A DNA stretch of 64,000 nucleotides from Symbiodinium sp. CCMP2592 (GCA_905221615.1 CAJNDT010005867.1:419924-483923), one strand, 5' to 3'; counted from the stretch's first letter, positions 10,379-21,123 are shown. Translations and numbers: made by a program. Notes: generated by a model not told the origin, from the letters alone.

Positions 10379-10390
10379 TGGTAGCGGAGC
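10379..10390 (+). promoter_or_regulatory. Primer-binding site of Copia-1
   Basis: TGGTAGCGGAGC immediately after the LTR, identical to that of elements A and C although the LTRs are unrelated. A shared tRNA primer is implied. Confidence 0.9.
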
Positions 10391-10750
10391 AAGGAAGCCT
10401 GAAGATCCAGGAAACCTGTGGGCCGAAGGAAACCGGATTGGAACCGGAGGAAGTACACGAGGATACCTGGAAACTGGACAGTAAATCTTGGAATTCGCCA
10501 TGAAGGTGATCATGGAGAAGATGTACCAGGACCTCTTGCTATTTGTGTTTGGATTCTGTATGAGTATCACGCTGAGCCAAGGAAGTATTCAGGAAACAAG
10601 TTGCTTGTGGATGAACATGTCTCACGTTGTTATTCGACCGCAGCCGTTTACCCTCGAAGAGGAAATTTCGGATTGTGTATGGGATCAACTGTATCCCCAA
10701 GGATGGGAGAACGAGCGGAAGAAGAATCTCTCGTCCCAGCGGCAGGAACT

Positions 10751-13245
10751 ATGGAACCCAACGACAGTGAGATCTTCCAGGATGAACCCCACCAGAAAGT
10801 GTCTCGAGTCACGGAGCATGAACCGTTGCCTAGAGTGGCAAGGCCTGGACATGAAGATGTCATGGTGGACCGGACTACAGAGTTGGGAGAAATGCGGCAG
10901 AGTGCAGAAGAAAGGCGAGCTACCTTGGTGGAGCAAGCTAACCTCCTGCAGACGCCAGGAAGGAAAGCTGAAAGTACTCCAGCAAAGACTCCAGGGACAA
11001 CTGGAGGAAAGTCGCGAGAAGAAAAGAAGAAAGAGAAGAAGACTGCCAGGAAAGAAGCCAAGCAAAGCCGTAAGGCCGACAAGGCTAGGAAGAAACAGGA
11101 AGAAGAAGCCACCAGTCCTCAAGGTGTTCGACGTAAGCTGGATGAAGCTATGGAAGTGGCAGGATCGATTGAGAACGTCATGTTGCTTGAGAAAGAGTAT
11201 AGGCGATTCAGACTTGACGGAAAGTATCAACCCCCCTTCCTTAGTATCTACAGCCGGATGTTGCAGAACAATCAGAAATTCAAGCCCAGATCTTACTACG
11301 ATCCCCCAGGAAAGGATCAAGAGACAGAACGTCTCGAAGCTCTCAAGGAAGAAGAAGAGAAGAAGTCCGAGGCAGAGTCTCGGAAGCGTAAACTTGAGGA
11401 GCTGGAAGAAAAGAAGCGTACCTTGGAGGCTGAGTCAAAGCGGAAGCAGCAAGAACTTGAGGATGAAGCAAAGCGTATCAGAGCTGTGGAAGAATCTGAG
11501 CGGAGAGCCAAAGAACTTCATGAAGCCAACCGTAACAAGGACAAGATCACTGTACCAGTGGAGACGGTGGATCCGGATGAATGGTACCGCAACAAAGCCC
11601 GTGAAGTCGTGGACAAGCTACGAGCTCGGAAAGACGAGCAAGTGGCAAACTCCCGTAAGGCCGAAGAGGATTGGCTCCAAGCTTGCAGGAATCTGGAAAA
11701 GGCTCAAAGCGGATTCCTTGTGGCATCGGAGAAACTGCAAAGTGCCATGGGACAAGCCATCAACATCGCAGTACGCCACGGAGAGGAAAAGAGTCTACTT
11801 CAGATCTTGCAATCCATCCACGATGGAACTACTCAAGCACCGGAACCAGCTGAACCCGCTGTTAAAGCGATGCCGCAGCCAAAGAAAATGCCCAAGTTGG
11901 GAACGGATGCTCAGGCTGGAGAGGATAAAGAGAAGAAGCTTCCAGAGCAAAGAAGGTCTGGAAAAGGTAAGAAGCAACCGCCTGAGGAAACCCAGGATGG
12001 GAATGGACAGAAAGAATCTACGAAGAAGATTGGCACGAGAATCGCCCTCTACGAAGCGGAGAAGAGTATTTACCTGGGTCAAAACCTTTCAGTCCAACTT
12101 GGACAAAGGAGTTGGTACAAATTCTCTCTGGATTGGCTATGCGCGGGATTGGAGAAAAGGACGGAGAGTATCAGCCCCTCTGGGAGTTTCCTTGGCAGAT
12201 CACTTCGTATGAAGACTTTGAAACAATCCAAGCTCAGTTGGAACCCTACAGCGTACGACTCATCCCGTCTCGACGGGAGAGTAAGGGTGCCGGACGCTTC
12301 ACTGAAGTATGGAGTATGCGTCCTGCGGGAAAAGGCCGTTTGGGCATCGAACCAACAGAGACCACCCGGAAGCGTACTGTGTATGGAAGCCTACCTCCAG
12401 GAAAAAGTTTGTGCTCGTTATGTTGGCATGGTGGACACTGAAAGAAGGCATGCAAGTTTAGCCAGCTATGCTTTTGCCTGTACGAGCCCATGCTCACAAT
12501 ATTGGATCGCGGAAACAAGACAAGGCGACTGTACCCGATGCGAGGAATCACTCGCCCCGGATTCCAAGGAGACACTACGAATCCGTACAAAAGATTTTTC
12601 CCAATGCTCGCACTTTGCGACTTTGGGAGTATGTCCAGGGAAGTCGCGGAGAGTAACAAGCGATTCTGGAAGCAGGCAAAGGATGAAGGAGGCTTTCCAG
12701 TGCTGTATAGAGAAGAGCAAGCCAACCGGAAGAAGGAGGCCAGCCAAGCTGCTACAGCAAAGAAGAAGGCCGAGCCAGAAAAGCCCAGTATCTGGACAGC
12801 CAAAGAGGATGAAAAGAATGTGGTGGATTTGGTCGAGCCTAGTCCGGAAGCACCGACCCGAGAGGAGCTTCGGCAGAAGTACGAAGAGCACCACAAGGCC
12901 AAGCTACGCAGAACGTTGGAGTCGCGTGAAGCAAAGAAAATCCTGGATGCCCCGGAAGCGGATGCAGGAAAAGATCCAGAAGTTCCAAAGGAAGCCGTTC
13001 CAGAAGAACCGACAGTACCGGAAGCACCCGCAGTGCCGGAAGAGACGCCTGTCAAGGACAACATGCAGGACGAAGCAGGTAGCGACAGTAAGATGTCAGA
13101 TGAGGCCAGTGAAAGCTCCCCTGTGGATAGTTCGGAGTCGTCGGAAATCGACGAACCAAAACGCCGTAAGACCGCTAAAGCAAAGCAGAAGGAAGAAGCT
13201 GGAAGAAGTGAGCCAGCAGAGCAGATCGACAAGAATGATCTGTGA
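10751..13245 (+). CDS. Copia-1 ORF0: coiled-coil and zinc-knuckle protein in front of gag (frame change and one stop)
   Basis: Starts at the ATG at 10751. Residues 60-400 are Lys/Glu-rich coiled coil (for example EEKKSEAESRKRKLEELEEK). Protein-like sequence then moves from this frame to the next one near 11990 ('GWEWTERIYEEDWHENRP'), giving 'SYEDFETIQAQLEPYSVRL' and a CCHC knuckle C-SLC-WHGGH-stop-KKAC, whose Trp position is TGA (12439-12441). It continues to 'KRFFPMLALCDFGSMSREV', a Pro/Glu-rich tail and a TGA at 13243-13245. The original frame also stays open across 11990-13240, but there it is Arg/Ser/Pro-rich shadow. The stop overlaps the gag-pol ATG by 11 bases. The architecture resembles the 3' ORF of element B. 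A structural or RNA-packaging role is an inference. Confidence 0.65.
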
Positions 13246-16200
13246 GGCGCTTGAGCAACTCGCTGCCCAGTGTACGAAGTTGTGTACAGCAAACGCTGTG
13301 CTTGTACTGTTAGCACTTCAGCTCATCTGGAGCTGCGTATTCAGATCAACTCTTCTTGCAGGAAGAATGCAAAAAGGAGTGACATGCACTTGTATGCGAA
13401 GGAAAGTGAATCGGATGCACGGTATTCGTTGGAGACGTAAAGTGAGCGGATGCAAGCGGAAACTCAGAGCAATGGTACTTGTTTGTTTGCTTGTCTGGAC
13501 GGAAGCTATGCAAGGACCTCAAGCCGCACAACCGTCATCAGCCGCCGGAGTACCAGTACAAGATGGAGCAGATGGAGATGGATTAGGCATGGTACCTACT
13601 CAAGAGATACTTGGACAATTGGTTCAGAACTCCAGAGTGACTACAGAAGCTATTCACCAGCTAGTTACCTATTCTGGAAACCAAGGAAATGCAGGAAGCT
13701 CGTATGAAGGAATACTCTCTAAGGCATTGGAAGGTGCAGTGAAGATGTTGGGGAGACCACCATCATTTGGTGGAGGTAAAACCGATGCACAAGATTTCAT
13801 GGACTTCAAGGAACAACTTTATAATATTCTTGCGTATGCGGAACCCAAATATTCGGATGCCCTTAAGAACTTGGAAAAGTTGGGAGACCATGAAGTACTA
13901 CCAGCTATTTTCTCGGATGAAACGTATCAGACTATGTCAACGAAGCTGTACTCGTTATTGAATTCTTGGTTGTCAGGAACCACGAAGCAGCACGCGCGAG
14001 ATCCCAGTATCGCTGGATCCCGGAATGGATTTGCTTTGTGGAAGTCATTGCTGAGGATGTATCAGCCGAGTACGAGAAGTCGGAGTTTAGCTTTGATGCA
14101 AGCGATTCATGGATACCCAAACTTTTCACCCGGACTAAGTGCTGTTGCACAAATTTCGAAGCTGGAAGAACTAGTCAAAGACTATGAGAGATGTAGTGGA
14201 GTGAGCTACCCTCGAGAGATTCTCCTGTCGACTCTCTTGAGATGTATTCCTAGTCCTTTGAAGGAACACATCCATCTTCAGCTTACGGATAAAACCACAT
14301 ACAGCCAAGTCAAGGAAAGCGTACTAGTCTACGAGCGGACTACGAGAAGCTGGATGCCGAACCAAGTATATCAACCTCTAGAATCAGGACATGGTCAACA
14401 GTACCTAGGAGCAGTGGAGAATGCACCTACTGGTGGAGGACACCAAGCAATGGAAGTGAACCGAGTAGAGTACAAAGGAAAAGGATGGAAAGGAAAAGGC
14501 GGAAAAGGAAAAGGCAAGAAAGGTTATGGCAAGATGTTCGGAGGATTCGGAGCCATGCAGGCAGGTAGAGGATTCGGAAGGTTTGGTCGAGGTCGAGGCA
14601 AAGGCAAAGGTCGAGGTAAAGGTAGAGGAAAAGGTAAAGGTAAGAAAGGTGGAAAAGGCAGAAAAGGCAAAGGAAAGAGTAAAGGAAAAGGAAAGAAAGG
14701 AAAAGGGAAACGACTTGGAAGGACAGTTTGTAGACTTTGTCATCAGGAAGGACACTGGGGAAATGAGTGCCCCAACAGACATTCTGTTCGGAACGTAGAA
14801 GTCGAAGAACAGTCCCAAGCGGAAGTGTATCCCAACAATCCACCGAACCAAGAACCTTACCCGAAACCTAATGTTGTCGAAACTGGTAGTATTCGCCAGA
14901 CGACAAGTCGACCGGACCCAAGGATTGTCACCCGAAGAGTAGGAGTGTCAAGTGGATCAAGTGGATTCAACCCAAAACCATTTTACCATATAGCTACGCC
15001 GCCGGAAGAATATCCGGAGACCTTCCCGATCAATTCAGAAGATGAGTCCGACATTGACATCACGTATGTCAACACCATCCGTATGGTTCGAGATGTTGCA
15101 GATGAAACTGCAGAAGGTGAGGAAGTCACCAACCCATTTTTCGGTGAACTACCCAGTCCAGGTTTTACAGACTCAGATGAGGAACTTGGATCTGGAGAAC
15201 CTACTGGAATTTGCCAAGGTTGTGGTACACGCCTGGAACCGGTGTGCAAGCCAGTTGCGCCACCGATAGAGTCTGGAATCCCACGAGTACCAGAACATTA
15301 TCCAGGAGAAGAACACTATCTGAGGCAACAGAGGAAGCTGAAAAGTGAAGGAAAACCTTACGACAAGAAAGCCATCGATGATGCGGTGAAGCGAGAGAAT
15401 GAGTGGATCGAGTCTCACCTCAAAGCGACGGAGGAGAAAAAGGAGACCGAGACTGATAAAGTTCGAATGGTTCGTGAAGAATTCCATGATGTAGCAGAGT
15501 GGTATGTGATGGATGCAACGGATGAAGACGGAGACTGGTTTGTTGTAGACAACCACGAAGTAGTTCGAGCAGTTCAAGCAGAAGAGACTGTACCCGAAGA
15601 AGCACTTGAGATTATCATTTTGGATTCAGGATCGGATGCTAGTTTGTTACCTAGGTCACATCCGAAAGCGACACGCATGAACGCAGGAACGACGGGTATC
15701 ATGTTAGAGGATGCCCAAGGGAATGCAATTAGGTCAGCAGGAATGGTCACGGCAGTGATTGCCGTGGAACAAGGAGAGGACTGTTGGACAGCCCCCAGTA
15801 TTTCGGAAAGCTTTATTGTAAGCGATGCGACAAACATTCTGTTGTCGATGGGAAGACTGCTGAAGAATGGCTGGAAACTGGAGTATCAGCCAGAGGTACC
15901 TGAGGGTGAGAAAGCTCTTAGTGCTCAGTGGAACCTTACAGTGTCGTCAATGGTTTTGGTTAGCCCGGATGGAAGAGCGAACGCAAGGATCTTTTACAAA
16001 CGGAACAGTTGTTGTTTGTTAGGTAGATTGTCTGTTGTCGGAAATGATCGTAACACCCGTTGGACGGGAGGAACAAGTCGGAGCGATGGAAGCTCGCGAA
16101 GTAGCACTGACAGTAGGACTGCAGTGGAGAGGAGCGTCACCGTACGTATTCCAAACTATTTACGGGAACTGTTGGACAGTACACCCAGTGGTAATTGGAC

Positions 16201-19200
16201 GATCATGGAAGACGGTACACCATTTATTTTGTATCAAGGAACGACTTATATGGATCCGAAGGATGCTTTTCCAGGATGGAAGTACAGGACGACAATGATA
16301 TCAGAAGGAGGAAGTGAATGGTCACTAGTCGAGTTGTACTCGGACTATGGTTCTATCAGGAGCCACAATGTGGAAATTGCAGAGTGTCATGGGAGACCGA
16401 AAAGGATCTGTGTTATCCTACATGCAGTGAGTGGAAACTTTTTCACTTTCTGTCGAGACTTTGAAGCGATCATGGTTTCGAGAGGACCGGAAACACCTTT
16501 TGCTAGAGGTGAAGGAAGAGTTCCAGAAGAGCTGAGTACGCCGGTGGTACCGGTAAATATCGCCCCTGGAAGGAGCGAAGGAGTATTGGGACCAACCTAC
16601 GATGGAGACGGAAATCCGTTGTCAGAGTTGGAGATGCAGAAGTCTGCACAGAAACTAAAGAGCGAAGAGAAGGAGAAAGTACGAGTGGAAGCAGAACCGT
16701 ACAAACCCTCGGAAGAAGAGCGACTTGCTCACGAAGCAACACACCTACCTTTTGCTCATTGGTGTGAGTCATGCGTAGAAGCTAAGAGTAAGCAGGATCA
16801 CGAAAAGAAGAACCCAGAAGCAGGAAAGGACTCAGTGGGAGTACCTTATCCAATAATTCAGTTGGACTTTATGTTCCTACAAGGAAAGGACACACCAGCA
16901 TTGGTTGGAATCTGTTCATGGACAAGGATGTCAGTTGTGATCCCGGTATCTGGAAAGCAGACGGAAAGAAAGACCGTGGAGAAAGTGTTGAAATGGGTGC
17001 ACAGTCTTGGACACTTGGAGGAAGTCGGATTTGTTGGAGATTCGGAAGAGGCAATGTTATCTCTGATAGCTGCAATCGTGGAAACTCGGAGAAAGATGAA
17101 CCGCAAAACACACGATCAGAACAGCAAGCCGTATCAGAAAGGAAGAACGGCAAGAGTGGAAAGGTTTATCCAGACGGTGAGGAACCAAACAGTTTGCTTG
17201 GTACGAGCAGCCGAAAGAAAGCTTGGTATAGAGATTCCCGAAGGCCATGCAGTGTGGGCCTGGGGATTATGCCATGCGTCATGGTTGCTGAACAGGTACC
17301 ACAGACACGCCGCGATAGGGTCAACCCCTTACGAAAGTGTCGTTGGTAGACCTTACCTTGGGAAGATTGCCCCATTCGGAGAGTATGTGTATGCGCTGAA
17401 GAAACCCGAGAAGAAAGGAACAGCGAATTGGATTGGAGGAATCTACCTTGGTAAGAATTCTCAGGATATGCACTTGGTAGGAGTTGAAGACGGAATCTTG
17501 GCCACAGGATCTGTAAGGCGAATCGCCACTGGATGGAGAAAGGAACCAGTACTGAAGCTGAGTGTAACTCCATGGAACCCCAAGAAGCCAAAAGGAACGT
17601 ATACCAGACAGCCGTTACCAGCCCCAGCATTAGCAAGTATCGCAGAAGAAGAAGGAACAGCACAGGAACCCGTAGTTCGTGCGGAAGATCGAGGACAGTC
17701 CCAAGAGGAACAGGTCGAGGAACTGTTGGATCTGCTGGACACAAGTGGAGCCTCAAGCGGAGGCAGGGCCTCGAGCGGAGGCAGGGCCTCAAATGGAGGC
17801 ATGGCCAGCACAGGATCTAGTTCTCATTCCCGGAGTTCAAGTTCAATGCAGGACGCACCGCCTGGAGAACCAGAAGGACGTGTCAGTGACGATACTATGC
17901 TAGAAGACCTACGGAAGAGAGCTGTAGAAGGTGGACAAGAAGTCGAAGGATCGCCGAAGAAGTCACGAGAAATGCCATCAGCACCATCATCGCCTTCAAG
18001 AGGAATCTACCCGCCTTTGTTCGCAGGCAGGGTATCTCAGGAAGATGACCCCTTTCATTGGGATGAACATGAAGATCTCACGGCAGTAGAAGGAGAAGAC
18101 GTGGAGTATGAAGATCTCATGGAAGAAGAGATGGAAGAAGTTCCAAAGAATGACCAAGGAGAAACACCACCCGAATTATGTCCAGAGGAACTGGATGCCT
18201 TGGATCAGGAAGCAGCCGTGGAAGAATTGAATCGCCTTAGCAAGCTAGGAGTAATCGAGGAATTCATGGAGGCGAATGCAACAGGTGATGAAAAGCGTAT
18301 GGATTTGCGCGAAGTCTACGACTGGAGGCATCGTGACGGACGTTGGAAAAGGAGGTGCCGCATAGTGGCCAGAGAGTACAGGGCAGGTGCGAGCAGCACA
18401 GCTGAGACATTCAGCCCAACGGCAAGCAACGCCGCGTCGCGCCTAGTCTTGTTGTTACACCTGGTATACAACTGGGTCGTAGTTGTACTTGATATAAAGG
18501 ACGCGTACCTTCAGGTCCCGCAACAAGAAGAGGTGCTAATCACAATCAGTGATTGGATGAAACGAGCCGCGAACCTGAAAGAAGGAATCGTGTGCAGGCT
18601 CAAGAGATGCCTACCTGGTCAAAGGAACGCAGCAACAAGATGGTATGAACATTTGCGAAGTATACTTGAGAAACTTGGATTCGTGTTCTCAGTACATGTA
18701 CCCGCATTAGCTAGACACACCACAAGGAAGCTGTGTATCTCTATCCATGTAGATGATGAGCTACTAGCAGGAGAAAAGGAAGAAACCATTTGGTTGGTAG
18801 AAGAACTGGAGAAGGTATTCAAGGTGGAGAAAGAAGGACCGTACCCAGCGAATGGAGTAGGAAGTGGAGAAGAGATGCGATATCTCAAAAGGAAGTATGT
18901 CTTCACCCGAGAAGGAATTGTTGTCCAACCGAATGAGAAGTATGTTCGGAAGCTCATTGAGTTGTATGACCTTGGAAAGTTGAAGAGTAAGGCCACACCA
19001 GAGCATGTGGATCTGGTGAAGGAAGACCGGACCAAGGAGTTGAGTGCTGAAGAGACAAAACGGTTTAGATCTGGACTCGGATCTATTTTGTACCTTGCAC
19101 AGGACAGAATTGACATTCAGTATGCCTCAAAGTGTTTGGCATCAAGTATGTCGAAGCCGACGGTGCAGGCACTAAAGTGTCTGAAGCACTTGATTCTGTA

Positions 19201-20317
19201 TCTGAGTGGAACAGCCACAAGGGCTACTCTGTTACCGTATACCGAAATCGGAAGCCGGTTGATCACGAAGTTGAATGGCCATGAGGACGAAGAAATTGCC
19301 AAGGACGCAGGACATGTTGTGGAAGCGTATTCGGACAGTGATTGGGCAAGCCTGAAGACACCGGACAGAGCCCGAAGGAAGAGTACATCATCAGGAATCA
19401 TTGTACTGAACGGAGTACAAGTGTTATCATTTTCTAGGACTCAGAAGGCCACATCATCATCAAGCTGTGAAGCAGAGTTGTATGCACTAAGTGGAACTTG
19501 TGGAGAAGCTATCCTAGTCGGAAGGCTATTTGAGTTCCTAGTAAACGCGCCTGTACGAGTGGAGATACGGTGCGATTCATCATCTGCACGACAGTGGAGT
19601 CAACGACGAGGAGTTGGACGTCTGAAGCATGTGCACGTTAGGCTGTGTCAACTGCAAGATTGGGTGCGAGACAATCTTGTAAAACTTGGTACAGTGCGAA
19701 CCGCGCTCAATGTAGCGGATCTGAACACCAAGAAGTTGTCATATGCCCGAAGGTCATTTCTACTGTATCACTTGTCTCAAGTAGAGTATGATGAAGAAGG
19801 AAACTTGGAGTACACTGGAGAGAAAGAGTATGAAAAGCATGAACAAGAGAAGAAACTGAAGGAGTATGTCGGAAGTGGACAAATCAAGAATCTCATTAGA
19901 GCCATACAGGTATTTCATTTGATGAAGCCGATTACCGCAGCAGTGCTCAAGGAGGAAGTATCTAACGCCCAAGTAGAAACTTGTGGAGCCTTGGAGAAAG
20001 GTATGAACGCCATGGACGGAGACTTCACGAAGTTTGAAGTTGGAATGATGGTATGCGTATTTTTGCTCGCAGTGCCGTATGCTATTTCTGTATGGACGAA
20101 GTTCACGAGAGTCTTGGAAAACCTACGAGGTATTGGACGCGTGAAGATCAGTATGGGAGGCCGAGCACATGTGTACCACCGTGGTACATGCTGGCATGTC
20201 CAGGGATCTCACAAGAAGCCAGGCCGGTGGGTCTGGAAGGACATGCAGAAGCCGAGCTGGAAGGCTTTAGGGCATGTTGGATTTGTTTCCCGGAGACGAA
20301 GCCAGAAGGAAGTCTGA
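13235..20317 (+). CDS. Copia-1 Gag-Pol polyprotein, intact (2,360 residues)
   Basis: ATG at 13235 overlaps the ORF0 stop. The order is: two hydrophobic N-terminal segments (about residues 18-40 and 78-90); Gag capsid (about 120-380); a Lys/Arg-Gly repeat (14467-14720); CCHC knuckle CRLCHQEGHWGNEC; protease with DSGSD (Asp codon 15623); integrase with HEATH...CESC zinc site, LDFMF and GDSEEA Asp motifs and a Glu in RVERFIQTVRN; an acidic Ser-rich linker containing 'GGRASSGGRAS' repeats; RT with LDIKDAYLQV and HVDDE (18746-18760); RNase H with SDSDWAS, SSSCEAELYAL and CDSSSARQW. A C-terminal extension has a membrane helix (GMMVCVFLLAVPYAISVW, about 20040-20095). A longer upstream open frame exists but is not supported as protein. 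All recognisable catalytic motifs are present, so this copy may be active. Confidence 0.9.
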   Translation: MICEALEQLAAQCTKLCTANAVLVLLALQLIWSCVFRSTLLAGRMQKGVTCTCMRRKVNRMHGIRWRRKVSGCKRKLRAMVLVCLLVWTEAMQGPQAAQPSSAAGVPVQDGADGDGLGMVPTQEILGQLVQNSRVTTEAIHQLVTYSGNQGNAGSSYEGILSKALEGAVKMLGRPPSFGGGKTDAQDFMDFKEQLYNILAYAEPKYSDALKNLEKLGDHEVLPAIFSDETYQTMSTKLYSLLNSWLSGTTKQHARDPSIAGSRNGFALWKSLLRMYQPSTRSRSLALMQAIHGYPNFSPGLSAVAQISKLEELVKDYERCSGVSYPREILLSTLLRCIPSPLKEHIHLQLTDKTTYSQVKESVLVYERTTRSWMPNQVYQPLESGHGQQYLGAVENAPTGGGHQAMEVNRVEYKGKGWKGKGGKGKGKKGYGKMFGGFGAMQAGRGFGRFGRGRGKGKGRGKGRGKGKGKKGGKGRKGKGKSKGKGKKGKGKRLGRTVCRLCHQEGHWGNECPNRHSVRNVEVEEQSQAEVYPNNPPNQEPYPKPNVVETGSIRQTTSRPDPRIVTRRVGVSSGSSGFNPKPFYHIATPPEEYPETFPINSEDESDIDITYVNTIRMVRDVADETAEGEEVTNPFFGELPSPGFTDSDEELGSGEPTGICQGCGTRLEPVCKPVAPPIESGIPRVPEHYPGEEHYLRQQRKLKSEGKPYDKKAIDDAVKRENEWIESHLKATEEKKETETDKVRMVREEFHDVAEWYVMDATDEDGDWFVVDNHEVVRAVQAEETVPEEALEIIILDSGSDASLLPRSHPKATRMNAGTTGIMLEDAQGNAIRSAGMVTAVIAVEQGEDCWTAPSISESFIVSDATNILLSMGRLLKNGWKLEYQPEVPEGEKALSAQWNLTVSSMVLVSPDGRANARIFYKRNSCCLLGRLSVVGNDRNTRWTGGTSRSDGSSRSSTDSRTAVERSVTVRIPNYLRELLDSTPSGNWTIMEDGTPFILYQGTTYMDPKDAFPGWKYRTTMISEGGSEWSLVELYSDYGSIRSHNVEIAECHGRPKRICVILHAVSGNFFTFCRDFEAIMVSRGPETPFARGEGRVPEELSTPVVPVNIAPGRSEGVLGPTYDGDGNPLSELEMQKSAQKLKSEEKEKVRVEAEPYKPSEEERLAHEATHLPFAHWCESCVEAKSKQDHEKKNPEAGKDSVGVPYPIIQLDFMFLQGKDTPALVGICSWTRMSVVIPVSGKQTERKTVEKVLKWVHSLGHLEEVGFVGDSEEAMLSLIAAIVETRRKMNRKTHDQNSKPYQKGRTARVERFIQTVRNQTVCLVRAAERKLGIEIPEGHAVWAWGLCHASWLLNRYHRHAAIGSTPYESVVGRPYLGKIAPFGEYVYALKKPEKKGTANWIGGIYLGKNSQDMHLVGVEDGILATGSVRRIATGWRKEPVLKLSVTPWNPKKPKGTYTRQPLPAPALASIAEEEGTAQEPVVRAEDRGQSQEEQVEELLDLLDTSGASSGGRASSGGRASNGGMASTGSSSHSRSSSSMQDAPPGEPEGRVSDDTMLEDLRKRAVEGGQEVEGSPKKSREMPSAPSSPSRGIYPPLFAGRVSQEDDPFHWDEHEDLTAVEGEDVEYEDLMEEEMEEVPKNDQGETPPELCPEELDALDQEAAVEELNRLSKLGVIEEFMEANATGDEKRMDLREVYDWRHRDGRWKRRCRIVAREYRAGASSTAETFSPTASNAASRLVLLLHLVYNWVVVVLDIKDAYLQVPQQEEVLITISDWMKRAANLKEGIVCRLKRCLPGQRNAATRWYEHLRSILEKLGFVFSVHVPALARHTTRKLCISIHVDDELLAGEKEETIWLVEELEKVFKVEKEGPYPANGVGSGEEMRYLKRKYVFTREGIVVQPNEKYVRKLIELYDLGKLKSKATPEHVDLVKEDRTKELSAEETKRFRSGLGSILYLAQDRIDIQYASKCLASSMSKPTVQALKCLKHLILYLSGTATRATLLPYTEIGSRLITKLNGHEDEEIAKDAGHVVEAYSDSDWASLKTPDRARRKSTSSGIIVLNGVQVLSFSRTQKATSSSSCEAELYALSGTCGEAILVGRLFEFLVNAPVRVEIRCDSSSARQWSQRRGVGRLKHVHVRLCQLQDWVRDNLVKLGTVRTALNVADLNTKKLSYARRSFLLYHLSQVEYDEEGNLEYTGEKEYEKHEQEKKLKEYVGSGQIKNLIRAIQVFHLMKPITAAVLKEEVSNAQVETCGALEKGMNAMDGDFTKFEVGMMVCVFLLAVPYAISVWTKFTRVLENLRGIGRVKISMGGRAHVYHRGTCWHVQGSHKKPGRWVWKDMQKPSWKALGHVGFVSRRRSQKEV

Positions 20318-21123
20318 GAAGACGCCGAGAACGCGTAGAGCCGCCAACCCCAGACGAAAGCGACTGGGAAGTGATGGAGCTTGACTTCGAGGTAGAGTCA
20401 ACTGGCGGATGCACAAAGAAGTGCTACTGGTGCGGAATCCGGAAGTGTACAAGGGAGAAGGTAAACCACCAGAAATGTTCTTGTACGGAATGCATCAAGA
20501 CGTATGCAATGGAACAATGGAGGAAAAGTTATGACAGAACTGCGACAGAAGGATCTTGGGATGCCACGGAAAAGGAAGAGACCCGTGTAACGGATGATGG
20601 AAAGCATGCATGGAATACTGGACAAAAGAGTGGGAATGGAAAAGGATCCCTGAAGAGACGTGGAAGAGCAGCGATGGGAACACCAGCAATCGTACACACG
20701 GATGGTGTGCGTATGCCCATCATAAGTGAGGAAGACTACCGACGTGGAGGAAGAATCACATCTGGAAGAAATAAGCAGGATGTGGAAATAAGCGATGAAA
20801 ACTTCGTTCGTGGAATGGAAGCCCTGGGAAGAATTGTTTCACCGGAAGCCCAGGAAGAACCAGAAAAGAAGAAGGAAACGGAGATGATTGAGTACCGTGG
20901 AAAGATGATAAGCATGGAAGAGATGGGGAACAAAATGCTATCCCCAGAGGCACAGGAATCGTATGAAGAGTATTGCAGACAATGCAATGAGACGTATGAC
21001 GCGTCAGGAGAACGCGCACAAGGATCGGATATCCCGATGGATCTGTTTGGGAGTCCGAAGCAAGTAGTGGATCCCGGTACGCCACTCAGTACGGAGGAAC
21101 GTACTTTGTTCGGAAGTCAGTAA
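20290..21123 (+). CDS. Copia-1 ORF3: Cys-rich protein behind pol, unknown function
   Basis: The frame is open from 20053 to the TAA at 21121-21123. The first part overlaps the Gag-Pol end, so the true start is unclear; likely starts include the ATG near 20373. It contains a dense putative metal-binding cluster C-TKK-C-YW-C-GIRK-C...C-S-C-TE-C (about 20407-20495). An acidic region follows with two copies of a 'SPEAQE' motif (near 20840 and 20943), then 'DIPMDLFGSPKQV'. There is no membrane segment in this part. It replaces the env-like or accessory ORF position known in some copia lineages, but I see no envelope signature. Confidence 0.6.
   Translation, partial: PETKPEGSLRRRRERVEPPTPDESDWEVMELDFEVESTGGCTKKCYWCGIRKCTREKVNHQKCSCTECIKTYAMEQWRKSYDRTATEGSWDATEKEETRVTDDGKHAWNTGQKSGNGKGSLKRRGRAAMGTPAIVHTDGVRMPIISEEDYRRGGRITSGRNKQDVEISDENFVRGMEALGRIVSPEAQEEPEKKKETEMIEYRGKMISMEEMGNKMLSPEAQESYEEYCRQCNETYDASGERAQGSDIPMDLFGSPKQVVDPGTPLSTEERTLFGSQ

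Noticed and set aside
10488-12212. A 574-codon frame overlapping ORF0 and starting with a hydrophobic leader-like stretch
   Set aside because: Beyond the first 40 codons it is a Lys/Arg/Trp-rich shadow of the coiled-coil frame.
10418-13234. A single 3,299-residue Copia-1 polyprotein starting near the primer site
   Set aside because: Between about 11990 and 13240 the open frame is Arg/Ser/Pro-rich shadow; the protein-like sequence with the knuckle is in the next frame, and gag-pol has its own ATG at 13235.
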